From positions 1 to 64,000 of the forward strand of contig CAZZKE010000008.1 in assembly GCA_964655005.1 (NCBI GenBank): a stretch of DNA of 64,000 nt. The letters are read 5' to 3'. The position numbers and the translations under genes are program-made. The notes beneath the pieces were generated by a model. That model saw only the letters and a program-made list of their open reading frames with translations, ran no database searches and was not told the DNA's origin. Origin of the DNA: CAZZKE01 sp964655005 (GTDB lineage: Bacteria; Pseudomonadota; Alphaproteobacteria; Rhodospirillales; JABHCV01). Positions within the stretch are counted from its first letter, which is position 1, and each line of letters starts with the position of its first letter. This document shows positions 44,156 through 52,026 of this stretch, one piece after another.

Positions 44156-45741
44156 CCGACAATGTGGTTAATGAATCAGGCATCGAGATCAAGACGCTGT
44201 ATACCCTTGACGATGTCGAGCGCAGTGGCGGCGTCGATTCCAGCCGTTCCGGCGAGGCCCCGTTTACCCGTGGCATCCATGCCGAAATGTACCGCAAGCG
44301 CCCCTTTACCATGCGTCAGTACACCGGCTTCGCCAACGCCGCCGAAACCAACGAAAGGTTTCATTACCTGATCGCCAACGGCCAGACCGGCCTGAACGTG
44401 GCCTTCGACCTGCCGACCCAGTGCGGCTACGATTCCGACGCCCCGGAAGCGTTCGGCGAGGTCGGCCGGGTCGGCATGGCGGTCGATACCCTGAAGGATT
44501 TTGAAATCGCCTTCGACGGCATCGATCTGGAAAAAATCACCGTGGCGCTGACCATCAACGGCACGGCGGCGATCCTGATCGCCATGTATCTGGCCATGGC
44601 GGAAAATCGCGGCTACGACCTGGCCGGGCTGCGGGGTACGGCGCAGAACGATATCCTGAAGGAATTCATCGGGCGCGGCACCTGGATTTTCCCGGTCGAA
44701 CCTTCGGTCAAGCTGGTCGCCGACACCATCGAATACTGCGCCGAGGCCGCGCCCAAGTACAGCCCGGTCAGCGTCTGCGGCTATCACATCCGGGAATCCG
44801 GCGCTACCCCGGCCGAAGAAATGGGCTATGCGTTCGCCATCGCCAAGGCCTATTCCGATGCCGCCCTGGCCCGCGGCCTGGATATCGACGCCTTCGCCGG
44901 CCGCCTGTCCTATAACTTCAATATCTATGGCAATTTGTTCGAACAGGTCGCCAAATTCCGCGCCGGCAGGCGTCATTGGGCGAAAATCATACTCGATGAA
45001 TACGGCGCCAAAAACCCGAAATCCGGCTGGCTGCGGATGATCGCCGGTGGCGGCGGTTTCGGGCTGACCATCGAACAGCCGGAAAACAACATCATGCGGG
45101 GCGCCTATTACGCCCTGGTCGGGGCCTTGTCCGGGGCCCAGACCATGGCGCTGTGCTGCTATGACGAGGCCTATACCATTCCGACCCCGAAAGCCCAGCG
45201 GCTGTCGCTTCGGACCATGCAGTTGCTGATCGAGGAAATCGGCCTGGCCGACACCGTCGACCCGCTGGGCGGGTCCTATTACATCGAGACGCTGACCAAT
45301 GAAATGGAAGAAAAAATTATCGAAGCGATGGATTGGGTCGAAGCCCAGGGCGGCATCGTCAAGGCGGTCGGCGAAGGGGTGATTCAGGCCAAGGTGTCCG
45401 AACACGCGTTCAGGCGCCAGAAAGACCTGGAATCCGGCGCCCAGCGCAAGGTCGGGGTTAATTGCTATGTCGATGAAGACGATGAAAAACCCGATGTCGA
45501 GATGCACTCCTACGATGAAGACGGCGCCAGGGCGCAGGTCGGGGCCTTGCAGGACGTTCGCGAATCGCGCGACCAGGCGGCGGTGGACCGTTGCCTGGGC
45601 GCTTTAAGGGAAGACGCCCTGGCCGGCCGCAATGTCATGGCCGCCCTGGTCGCCGCCGTCAAGGCCTACGCCAGCGTCGGCGAAATGACCGGCGTGCTGG
45701 TCGATGTTTACGGTCGCTATGACGAACCCATCCGATTTTAA
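44152..45741 (+). CDS. Catalytic large subunit of a B12-dependent acyl-CoA mutase (methylmalonyl-CoA mutase family)
   Basis: A 529-residue TIM-barrel subunit for carbon-skeleton rearrangement. The family signatures APFTRGIH, TMRQYTGFANAAETN and GLNVAFDLPTQCGYDSD are near residues 37-90. The tyrosine after MRQ and the arginine in EFIGRGTW align with the Tyr and Arg that hold the carboxylate in methylmalonyl-CoA mutase, unlike the Ile of hydroxyisobutyryl-CoA mutase; this alignment is by eye. SVCGYHIRESGA has the conserved His of the B12 face. No epimerase or MeaB chaperone is in the cluster, so it probably serves a dedicated pathway substrate rather than the housekeeping propionate route. Confidence 0.9.
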   Translation: MTDNVVNESGIEIKTLYTLDDVERSGGVDSSRSGEAPFTRGIHAEMYRKRPFTMRQYTGFANAAETNERFHYLIANGQTGLNVAFDLPTQCGYDSDAPEAFGEVGRVGMAVDTLKDFEIAFDGIDLEKITVALTINGTAAILIAMYLAMAENRGYDLAGLRGTAQNDILKEFIGRGTWIFPVEPSVKLVADTIEYCAEAAPKYSPVSVCGYHIRESGATPAEEMGYAFAIAKAYSDAALARGLDIDAFAGRLSYNFNIYGNLFEQVAKFRAGRRHWAKIILDEYGAKNPKSGWLRMIAGGGGFGLTIEQPENNIMRGAYYALVGALSGAQTMALCCYDEAYTIPTPKAQRLSLRTMQLLIEEIGLADTVDPLGGSYYIETLTNEMEEKIIEAMDWVEAQGGIVKAVGEGVIQAKVSEHAFRRQKDLESGAQRKVGVNCYVDEDDEKPDVEMHSYDEDGARAQVGALQDVRESRDQAAVDRCLGALREDALAGRNVMAALVAAVKAYASVGEMTGVLVDVYGRYDEPIRF

Positions 45742-45756
45742 CGAAGGAGCAATGAC

Positions 45757-46638
45757 TTGAGCGCGGAATCGCAACCGGGCCGGGGGCCTGAAGAATACGC
45801 CGCCCCGACGACCACGGAAGAAACGGTCAAGCTGTTGTTCGACGGTCAGGCCAGGGTGCTGGCCGGGGGGACTGATCTGATGATCCAGACCCGCGAGGGC
45901 CGCCTGCCCGGCCGCAAGCGGCTGGTCAATATCAGCCGCGTTTCCGGAATGCGGGGCATTTCCAGGGACGGGCAAACCATCCGCATCGGCGCGCTAACGA
46001 CCATGACGGATATCCTCAACAACCAGTTTCTGGCCGAAATTGCCCCGGTCCTACCCCAGGCCGCCGATCATTTCGCCAGCGGCCAGATCAGGAACGTGGC
46101 CACCATTGGCGGCAATATCTGCAACGCCTCGCCGGCCGGGGATTCCATTCCTTCGTTGCTGGTGCTGGAAGCCGATGTCGAACTGGCGTTGTGGGACGGT
46201 AGCGCCGTATCGACCCGCAGCGTCCCGCTGGCCGACTTCTTTTCCGGTCCCGGCCAAACCATGAAGGGGGATAACGAACTGCTAACCGCCGTTACCCTGC
46301 CGCTGCCGGAACAACGGGCCGGGGCCAGGTTTATCAAGTCCGGGCCGCGTCCGGCCCTGGAAATTTCCGTGGTCTCGATGGCCTTAAGCGCCATCAACGA
46401 AGGCGATATCATGTTCCATGTGCGAATCGCCCTGGGCTCGGTCGGGCCGACCCCGGTACGGGCGCGCAAGACCGAGGCCCTGCTGGAAGGCAAACCCCTG
46501 AGTCCCGAAATTATCGAGGCGGCGGTGGCGCGGTTAATGGAAGAAATCAATCCGATAGACGACGTCAGGGCGACCGCCTGGTACCGGCGGCATCTGGCGG
46601 GCGTTTATCTAAGGAGGCTGCTTGGCGATGACGATTAA
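45757..46638 (+). CDS. FAD-binding subunit of a molybdenum hydroxylase (CoxM/XdhB-like)
   Basis: A 293-residue medium subunit of the xanthine-dehydrogenase/CO-dehydrogenase family, passing electrons from Fe-S centres through FAD. FAD-binding signatures are VLAGGTDLMIQ near residue 30 and ATIGGNICNASPAGDSIPSL near residue 112. The start is TTG at 45757, seven bases after a GAAGGAG Shine-Dalgarno. An ATG lies between them but is followed after one codon by TGA (45752-45760). It overlaps the 2Fe-2S subunit gene. Confidence 0.9.
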   Translation: MSAESQPGRGPEEYAAPTTTEETVKLLFDGQARVLAGGTDLMIQTREGRLPGRKRLVNISRVSGMRGISRDGQTIRIGALTTMTDILNNQFLAEIAPVLPQAADHFASGQIRNVATIGGNICNASPAGDSIPSLLVLEADVELALWDGSAVSTRSVPLADFFSGPGQTMKGDNELLTAVTLPLPEQRAGARFIKSGPRPALEISVVSMALSAINEGDIMFHVRIALGSVGPTPVRARKTEALLEGKPLSPEIIEAAVARLMEEINPIDDVRATAWYRRHLAGVYLRRLLGDDD

Positions 46639-47101
46639 GGTGGATATCGAATTCGTCCTTAATGGACGCCCCGCCCGGGCCAGTGTCGGCGCCGATACGA
46701 GCGCCCTTGGCATGTTGCGCGATCAACTGGGGATGACCGGAACCAAGCTGGCCTGCGGCGAAGGTGAATGCGGCGCCTGTACGATCCTGGTCGATGGCGA
46801 CAGCGTCAACGCCTGCCTGATGTACGCCGTCGATTGCCAGGGCCGGGATATCCTGACCATCGAAGGCCTGCGCCGCGAAGATGTGTTGCACGACATCCAG
46901 CGGGCCTTTGTCGATCATGGCGCCATCCAGTGCGGTTTCTGTACGCCGGGGATGATCCTGCAGGCCAAGTATCTGATCGACAACAACCCGAAGCTGACGC
47001 CGGCCGACCTGAAACGCGGCCTGGAAGGCAATGTTTGCCGTTGCACCGGCTACAAGAAAATATTCGACGCGGTGGCCGATGTCGCCGGGGTGGAGGCATA
47101 A
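46628..47101 (+). CDS. 2Fe-2S subunit of a molybdenum hydroxylase (CoxS-like)
   Basis: A 157-residue small subunit with two 2Fe-2S clusters. The plant-ferredoxin type is CGEGECGACTILVDG near residue 43, and the second is CGFCTPGM plus NVCRCTGYKKI in the C-terminal half. The ATG at 46628 (AAGGAGG 10 bases upstream) is preferred over a TTG six bases earlier. It overlaps the FAD subunit gene by 11 bases and ends five bases before the large subunit starts. Confidence 0.94.
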   Translation: MTIKVDIEFVLNGRPARASVGADTSALGMLRDQLGMTGTKLACGEGECGACTILVDGDSVNACLMYAVDCQGRDILTIEGLRREDVLHDIQRAFVDHGAIQCGFCTPGMILQAKYLIDNNPKLTPADLKRGLEGNVCRCTGYKKIFDAVADVAGVEA

Positions 47102-47106
47102 CGGCC

Positions 47107-49422
47107 ATGGATCCGATCGAAAAAACCACCATAATAGGGGCGCGCGTACCCAAGCCGGACGGCCCGGACAAGGCCATCGGGCGGACCACTTACATCAACG
47201 ACATGGTGCTGCCGATGATGCTGTACGGCGGCATCCTGCACGCCGGCCGGCCGCACGCCCGGATCGTCTCTATCGACACCGCCGCCGCCAGGGCGCTGCC
47301 CGGCGTGCATGTGGTGCTGACCGCCGGGGATATCCCGGAACTGCGGTTCGGCGTCAATCGCGACAACCGCCCGCTGAAGGGCGGCAAGGTGCGCTGCGTG
47401 CGCGACGAAATCGCCGCCGTCGCCGCCGAAACACAGGACATATGCGACCGGGCGCTGGCCCTGATTACGGTCGAATACGAAGACCTGCCCGCCGTGTTCG
47501 ATCCCGCCGAGGCCCTGCAGGAAGGCGCGCCGGTAATCCACGACGAAAAGCCGGATAACAAAAGCCTGGCCTACAAGTTCGATCATGGCGATACGGGCGA
47601 AGCGGAGCGGCAATCGGACGTTATTGTCGATGACGTCTTCAACGTCCACTACGTCACCCATTGCTGCATGGGGACCGGCTGCGCGATCGCCGATTTCAAT
47701 GCCGATGGCAAGCTGATCATATATTCGCAGACCCAGTACCCTTATAATTACAAGGTGGATCTGGCCCCGGCGCTGGGCATTCATCCGGGCGACATCCGGG
47801 TCATCCAGCCGCCCATCGGCGGCGCCTTCGGCTCGAAGCTGGATGTCTATCCGTTCGAGCCGGTTTGCGCCCTGCTGGCCAGGGCGGCGCGGCGGCCGGT
47901 CAAGTTGATGTTTTCCCGCCAGGAAGAATTCATCAACGCCCCGACCCGGCAACCGGTGCAAATTCACCTGCGCACCGGGGCCAGGGCCGACGGTACGCTG
48001 ACCTTCCGCGAAGTCGATTGCCTGCTAAATAACGGCGCTTATACCTCGTGGGGACCGACCACGCCGTTCGTCATGATGCGGACGTTTACCTCCCACTACC
48101 GGGTGCCGGCCGTTAAATGCCGCTTCCAGTCGGTCTATACCAACAACCCCTATGCCGGTTCGTTCCGTGGTTACGGTAATGTCCAGGCGACCTACGCCAC
48201 CGCCATCCATATGGACATGCTGGCCGAAAAACTGGGCATGAACCTGTTGGAACTGTCGCTGAAGAATGCGCAGTCTTCCGGCGAAGTGTCGCCCCAGGGC
48301 AGCCGCCTGAACGACATAGCCTTCGCCGAGTGCCTGGAGATCGCCGCCGAAAAAACCGACTTCGTCGGGCGGGCGGCGAAAAATGCGGCCCTTTGGGACG
48401 CGCCGGGGCGGATCAAGCGGGGCATCGGGCTGGCCTCTTCCATCCATAACGCCGGCGGCGCTAAAATTCACAAAAGCGATGGCTGCGGCACTATCCTGAA
48501 AATGGATGACTTCGCCCGCTGCACGGTAATTACCGGCGCTTCGGAAATCGGCCAGGGCATCGACGCCGTGATCTCGCAGGTAATTTCCGAAGAGCTCGGC
48601 ATCCCCGTCGCCGACATCACCCTGGTCAACGACGATACCGCGATTGGCCCGTGGGATGTCGGCGTCCATGCCAGCCGCACCACCTTCATCGCCGGCAATT
48701 CGGCCCAGCGAGCCGCCAGAGAAGCCCGCAGGCAAATTTTGGCCGCCGCCTCGAAGGAGTCCAACGTGGCGGCGGAGGCGCTTGATTTACGCCGGGGCTG
48801 GGTGGTCCAGGAGGCCGGCGGCGAGCCGATCATCAAGCTCGACAAGCTGCTGCGCAACATGCACTTCCAGCCGGAACCGGAACTGGTGATGACCACCGAT
48901 TACTACGAGCCGCCCAGCGAGCCGGAAAACGCCGAGCACATCGGCGATATGTCGGCGGCATATTCCCACGCCGTGCATGTGGCCGAGGTCGAAGTCGATA
49001 CGGAAACCGGCGAAGTCAAGGTCACCCGGGTGACTTCGGTGCAGGATGTCGGGCGGGTAATCAACGAACTGGGCCTGGAAGCGCAGGTCGAAGGCGGCAT
49101 CGTGATGGGCCTGGGCTATGCGCTAAGCGAGGAACTGCGCATCGTTGACGGGCAGGTGACCAATCCGTCGTTCCGCGATTACAAGGTGCCGACGGCCCCG
49201 GAGATTCCGGAAATGGACCTGCACTTCATCGAAACCGACAGCAAGACCGGCCCCCTGGGGGCCAAGGGCATCGCCGAGCTGCCGACCATAGTGATCGCCC
49301 CGGCGGTCGCCAACGCGGTCTATAACGCCATCGGCATCCGCTTCATGGATCCGCCCATGAACCCCGAAAAGGTGGCCCGCGCCATTTGTTCGCGGGACGC
49401 CGCCAGGGCGGCGGCGCAATGA
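47107..49422 (+). CDS. Molybdopterin-binding large subunit of a molybdenum hydroxylase (CoxL/XdhC-like)
   Basis: A 771-residue catalytic subunit that hydroxylates a C-H next to nitrogen or an activated carbon, using water. Cofactor contacts are [14 protein letters not shown] near residue 238, SFRGYGNVQ near residue 356 and [12 protein letters not shown] near residue 478. The catalytic glutamate is in [10 protein letters not shown] near residue 717. It lacks the CO-dehydrogenase active-site AYRCSFR loop; [10 protein letters not shown] occupies that position, so CO oxidation is not expected. The target is probably an aromatic or N-heterocyclic intermediate (inference). It overlaps the CoA-transferase by four bases. 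Confidence 0.92.
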   Translation: MDPIEKTTIIGARVPKPDGPDKAIGRTTYINDMVLPMMLYGGILHAGRPHARIVSIDTAAARALPGVHVVLTAGDIPELRFGVNRDNRPLKGGKVRCVRDEIAAVAAETQDICDRALALITVEYEDLPAVFDPAEALQEGAPVIHDEKPDNKSLAYKFDHGDTGEAERQSDVIVDDVFNVHYVTHCCMGTGCAIADFNADGKLIIYSQTQYPYNYKVDLAPALGIHPGDIRVIQPPIGGAFGSKLDVYPFEPVCALLARAARRPVKLMFSRQEEFINAPTRQPVQIHLRTGARADGTLTFREVDCLLNNGAYTSWGPTTPFVMMRTFTSHYRVPAVKCRFQSVYTNNPYAGSFRGYGNVQATYATAIHMDMLAEKLGMNLLELSLKNAQSSGEVSPQGSRLNDIAFAECLEIAAEKTDFVGRAAKNAALWDAPGRIKRGIGLASSIHNAGGAKIHKSDGCGTILKMDDFARCTVITGASEIGQGIDAVISQVISEELGIPVADITLVNDDTAIGPWDVGVHASRTTFIAGNSAQRAAREARRQILAAASKESNVAAEALDLRRGWVVQEAGGEPIIKLDKLLRNMHFQPEPELVMTTDYYEPPSEPENAEHIGDMSAAYSHAVHVAEVEVDTETGEVKVTRVTSVQDVGRVINELGLEAQVEGGIVMGLGYALSEELRIVDGQVTNPSFRDYKVPTAPEIPEMDLHFIETDSKTGPLGAKGIAELPTIVIAPAVANAVYNAIGIRFMDPPMNPEKVARAICSRDAARAAAQ

Positions 49423-50621
49423 CGCCCGGGGTTATCCTGTCCATGGAACAGGCGCTGTCCATGACCTACGCGACGCTGCGCTTCGCCCAATTGGGCTGGC
49501 GGGTGATCAAGGTCGAATCGACGCCGCACGGTTCCGGCGGGCTGCCCGGCGACCCCAACCGCTATATCGGCTCGGTGGTCGCCGATGAGGACCGGCGGTC
49601 CTATTTCGTCGGCCCCAATCTGGGCAAGGAATCGATCGCGCTAAACCTGAAATCCGAGGCAGGCAAACGGGCCCTGAAACGGATTATCAGCGAACTTAAA
49701 GTCGATGTCTTCTGCTGCAACACCCTGCCGGCCCGCTACCGCGACCTGGGAATAGACTACGAGACCCTGAAAACGGTCAAACCGGATCTGATCTGGGCCG
49801 GCATTTCGGCCCTTGGCCCCGATTATCCCGATGCGGCCGGTTACGATCCGATCATTCAGGCGATGGCCGGATACATGGATATGACCGGCCCGGCGGATGG
49901 GCCGCCGACCCTGTCCGGGGTGCCGCTGGTCGACCTGAAGGCGGGCGACGAGGTTTATGCCAATGTCTGGATGGCGTTGGCCGAAAGGGCGACGACGGGC
50001 CGGGGCAAGCGCATCGACGTTTCCATGCTGCAAGCCGCTTCTTCCTGGCTGATAACCGTTTTACCATTGATCGACTTCGGCTGCGAGGATTGGGAAATCG
50101 CCCGTTGCGGCAACGAACACCGCAAGTTCGTGCCGACCAACGCCTACCCGACCCAGGACGGCGCGGTGCTGATCGCCATCGGTTCCGACGGCCTGTGGAA
50201 ACGCCTGACCGATATTCCGAAGTTCGCCGGGATCGCCAAGCCGGGACGGGAAGTTAATCAGGGCCGCCTCGAACAGCGGCAGGCCATCCACGCCGATATC
50301 ACCGCCGTCACGGCGCTGTACCCGAGCCACGAAATTGTCGCCGACATGAAGGCGGCGCGCATCCCGCACGGACCGATCAACACCGTCCGGCAGGTCATGG
50401 AACTGGACGCCGTCGCCGCCAAACTGACCACCACCCGCATGCCCGACGGTAAAACCATCCGTATGCAGCCGATGGCGGTCGACCTGCCAAACGCCAGCAG
50501 CGAACTGGGATTCCCGCCCGGCTACGGCGAACACACCGGCGATATTCTGGGCGAGGTCGGCTATGACGACAATGAAATCAAGGCCATGCTGGACGCCGGG
50601 GTGGCGTCCGGCGGAAACTGA
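49419..50621 (+). CDS. CaiB/BaiF-type (class III) CoA-transferase
   Basis: A 400-residue formyl-CoA-transferase-like enzyme that moves CoA between carboxylic acids. It has the family N-terminal [13 protein letters not shown], the central [15 protein letters not shown], the catalytic Asp in [13 protein letters not shown] near residue 175, and the C-terminal [16 protein letters not shown]. The ATG at 49419 overlaps the molybdenum-subunit stop. Together with the AMP-forming ligase it gives the cluster two ways to make CoA thioesters, so two acids may be activated. Confidence 0.92.
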   Translation: MTPGVILSMEQALSMTYATLRFAQLGWRVIKVESTPHGSGGLPGDPNRYIGSVVADEDRRSYFVGPNLGKESIALNLKSEAGKRALKRIISELKVDVFCCNTLPARYRDLGIDYETLKTVKPDLIWAGISALGPDYPDAAGYDPIIQAMAGYMDMTGPADGPPTLSGVPLVDLKAGDEVYANVWMALAERATTGRGKRIDVSMLQAASSWLITVLPLIDFGCEDWEIARCGNEHRKFVPTNAYPTQDGAVLIAIGSDGLWKRLTDIPKFAGIAKPGREVNQGRLEQRQAIHADITAVTALYPSHEIVADMKAARIPHGPINTVRQVMELDAVAAKLTTTRMPDGKTIRMQPMAVDLPNASSELGFPPGYGEHTGDILGEVGYDDNEIKAMLDAGVASGGN

Positions 50622-50637
50622 AAATAGGAGACTATAA

Positions 50638-51468
50638 ATGTCGAAACTGGATGGAAAAGTGGCCCTGGTCAGCGGCGCGGGAAGGGGCATCGGTCGCGCC
50701 ATCGCGCTTAAGCTGGCCGGCGAAGGGGCCAGGGTGGCGCTCAATGATCTGGATGCCGGGCCGGCCGCGGAAGTGGTCGCCGAAATCGAGGCCATGGGCG
50801 GTGAAGCCCTGGCCGTAGTCGGCGATGTCACGGCGGACGGCTTCGCCGATAAATTCGTGGCGGCGGCGGTGGACAAGTTCGGCGGCCTGGACATCATCGT
50901 CAACAACGCCGGCTATTCCTGGGACACGGTGATTCAGAAAACTACCGACGAACAGTTCGACGCCATGCTGGATATCCACATCAAGGCGCCGTTTAAGATT
51001 TTGCGCGCCTTCGCCGGGCCGCTTCGCGAAATGGCCAAGGCGGAAGCCGAGGCGGGCCAGCTGAAAAACCGCAAGGTGGTCAATATTTCGTCGATCGGCG
51101 GCCTGTTCGGCAACGCCGGGCAAATCGGTTACGCCTCGGGCAAAACGGCGCTGATCGGCCTGACCAAGACCCTGGCCAAGGAATGGGGCCGCTATCAGGT
51201 CAATGTCAACTGCGTCGCCTTCGGCCTGATCCAGACCCGCATGACCGAAACCTTTGACGACGGCAAACCCAACATGCACGACGTCGGCGGCAAGGATATC
51301 CCCATGGGAGTGCCGCCGGAATTCGTCGGCTTCATCAACAAGATGATCCCGCTTGGCCGCCCCGGCACGCCGCAGGACGCGGCCAACGCGGTCTACCTGT
51401 TCTGCATACCGGAATCCGACTACATCAGCGGCGAAGTGGTGCTGGCCAGCGGCGGCCTGGTGATCTGA
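50638..51468 (+). CDS. Short-chain dehydrogenase/reductase, probable 3-hydroxyacyl-CoA dehydrogenase
   Basis: A 276-residue SDR. The cofactor loop GAGRGIGRAIA near residue 13 and the NNAG motif are present, the catalytic Ser is in VVNISSIGG near residue 143, and the catalytic pair is in YASGK near residue 164. An Asp after strand 2 (LNDLDAG) favours NAD over NADP. A segment of about 30 residues near 205-235 before PLGRPGTP is slightly longer than usual and resembles SDRs that act on CoA esters. It is the last gene of the catabolic run. Confidence 0.9.
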   Translation: MSKLDGKVALVSGAGRGIGRAIALKLAGEGARVALNDLDAGPAAEVVAEIEAMGGEALAVVGDVTADGFADKFVAAAVDKFGGLDIIVNNAGYSWDTVIQKTTDEQFDAMLDIHIKAPFKILRAFAGPLREMAKAEAEAGQLKNRKVVNISSIGGLFGNAGQIGYASGKTALIGLTKTLAKEWGRYQVNVNCVAFGLIQTRMTETFDDGKPNMHDVGGKDIPMGVPPEFVGFINKMIPLGRPGTPQDAANAVYLFCIPESDYISGEVVLASGGLVI

Positions 51469-51473
51469 CTCCC

Positions 51474-51488
51474 CGGCCTTAATGGCCG
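51474..51488. terminator. Short hairpin between convergent SDR and MerR genes
   Basis: CGGCC-TTAAT-GGCCG forms a 5-bp stem with a five-base loop at the convergent 3' ends; one arm enters the end of the MerR gene. There is no T-run, so any terminator activity would be weak. Confidence 0.3.
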
Positions 51489-51907
51489 TCCGTGAGGCAC
51501 AGGCTGTGGTCGGATAATACCTCGATTATCCGGCAGCCGGAAATTCGCCCGCCGGCGCATTCGCCGATCATGCGTTTCAGTTCCTTTTCGAACCCTTGCA
51601 GGCGGCTGATTTTGTTGCGGACATCTTCCAGATGCACCTGCGCGATGGCGTCGACTTCGTCGCAGGGGCGGTTGGCGTCGTCGCTCAACGCCAGAAACTC
51701 GCGTATCTGGTCGAGCGAAAAACCCAGTTGCCGGCTGTGCCGGATAAAAGCCAGACGATCAACATGCCCGCGCTCGTACAGCCGCCGGTTGCCGGCCGAA
51801 CGCGGCGGCGTCGGCATCAGGCCGATTTGTTCATAATAACGGATGGTCTGCACCTTGGTGTTGGTCCGTTCGGCCAGCCATCCGATCGCATGATTTTCCA
51901 CGGCCAT
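51479..51907 (-). CDS. MerR-family metal-responsive regulator (ZntR/CadR-like)
   Basis: A 142-residue activator. The MerR DNA-binding domain is IGWLAERTNTKVQTIRYYEQIGLMPTPPRSAGNRRLYE (residues 8-45), followed by the dimerisation helix. Metal-ligand cysteines are at about 82 (PCDEV), 117 (GECAGG) and 125 (SGCRII), with a C-terminal Cys and His, fitting Zn/Cd/Pb sensors rather than the two-Cys copper sensor CueR. The ATG at 51907 was chosen at the domain start. It diverges from the P-type ATPase; the promoter between them has the long spacer that MerR regulators twist into an active form. Confidence 0.9.
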   Translation of the reverse strand: MAVENHAIGWLAERTNTKVQTIRYYEQIGLMPTPPRSAGNRRLYERGHVDRLAFIRHSRQLGFSLDQIREFLALSDDANRPCDEVDAIAQVHLEDVRNKISRLQGFEKELKRMIGECAGGRISGCRIIEVLSDHSLCLTDGH

Positions 51908-51917
51908 GATTTTTTCC

Positions 51918-51948
51918 TTGCTTCTATAGCTACTGTAGATGTTAAAGA
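51918..51948 (+). promoter_or_regulatory. MerR-type promoter of the metal-ATPase gene with dyad operator in a 19-bp spacer
   Basis: TTGCTT (51918-51923) as -35 and TAAAGA (51943-51948) as -10 are separated by 19 bases, longer than the usual 17. Inside the spacer lies the imperfect dyad CTATAG-CTA-CTGTAG (51924-51938). This layout is the hallmark of MerR-family target promoters and closely resembles known Zn/Cd/Pb sites. Confidence 0.72.
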
Positions 51949-52026
51949 TGCCACAGGACGAGCCCTTTATCAAGATAAAGCGGCGACCGGACCCCACGGA
52001 CAACGCCCGAGGACGAGGAATTTTTT

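Noticed and set aside
47107..49422. Aerobic CO dehydrogenase (coxMSL) as the function of the molybdenum hydroxylase genes
   Set aside because: The large subunit lacks the AYRCSFR active-site loop of form I CO dehydrogenase, and the genes sit inside a CoA-ester pathway.
51979..52026. ATG-proximal His-codon repeats of the metal-ATPase as a DNA repeat element
   Set aside because: The CAC/GAC-rich repetition begins inside the gene and is explained by the encoded His/Asp metal-binding tail.
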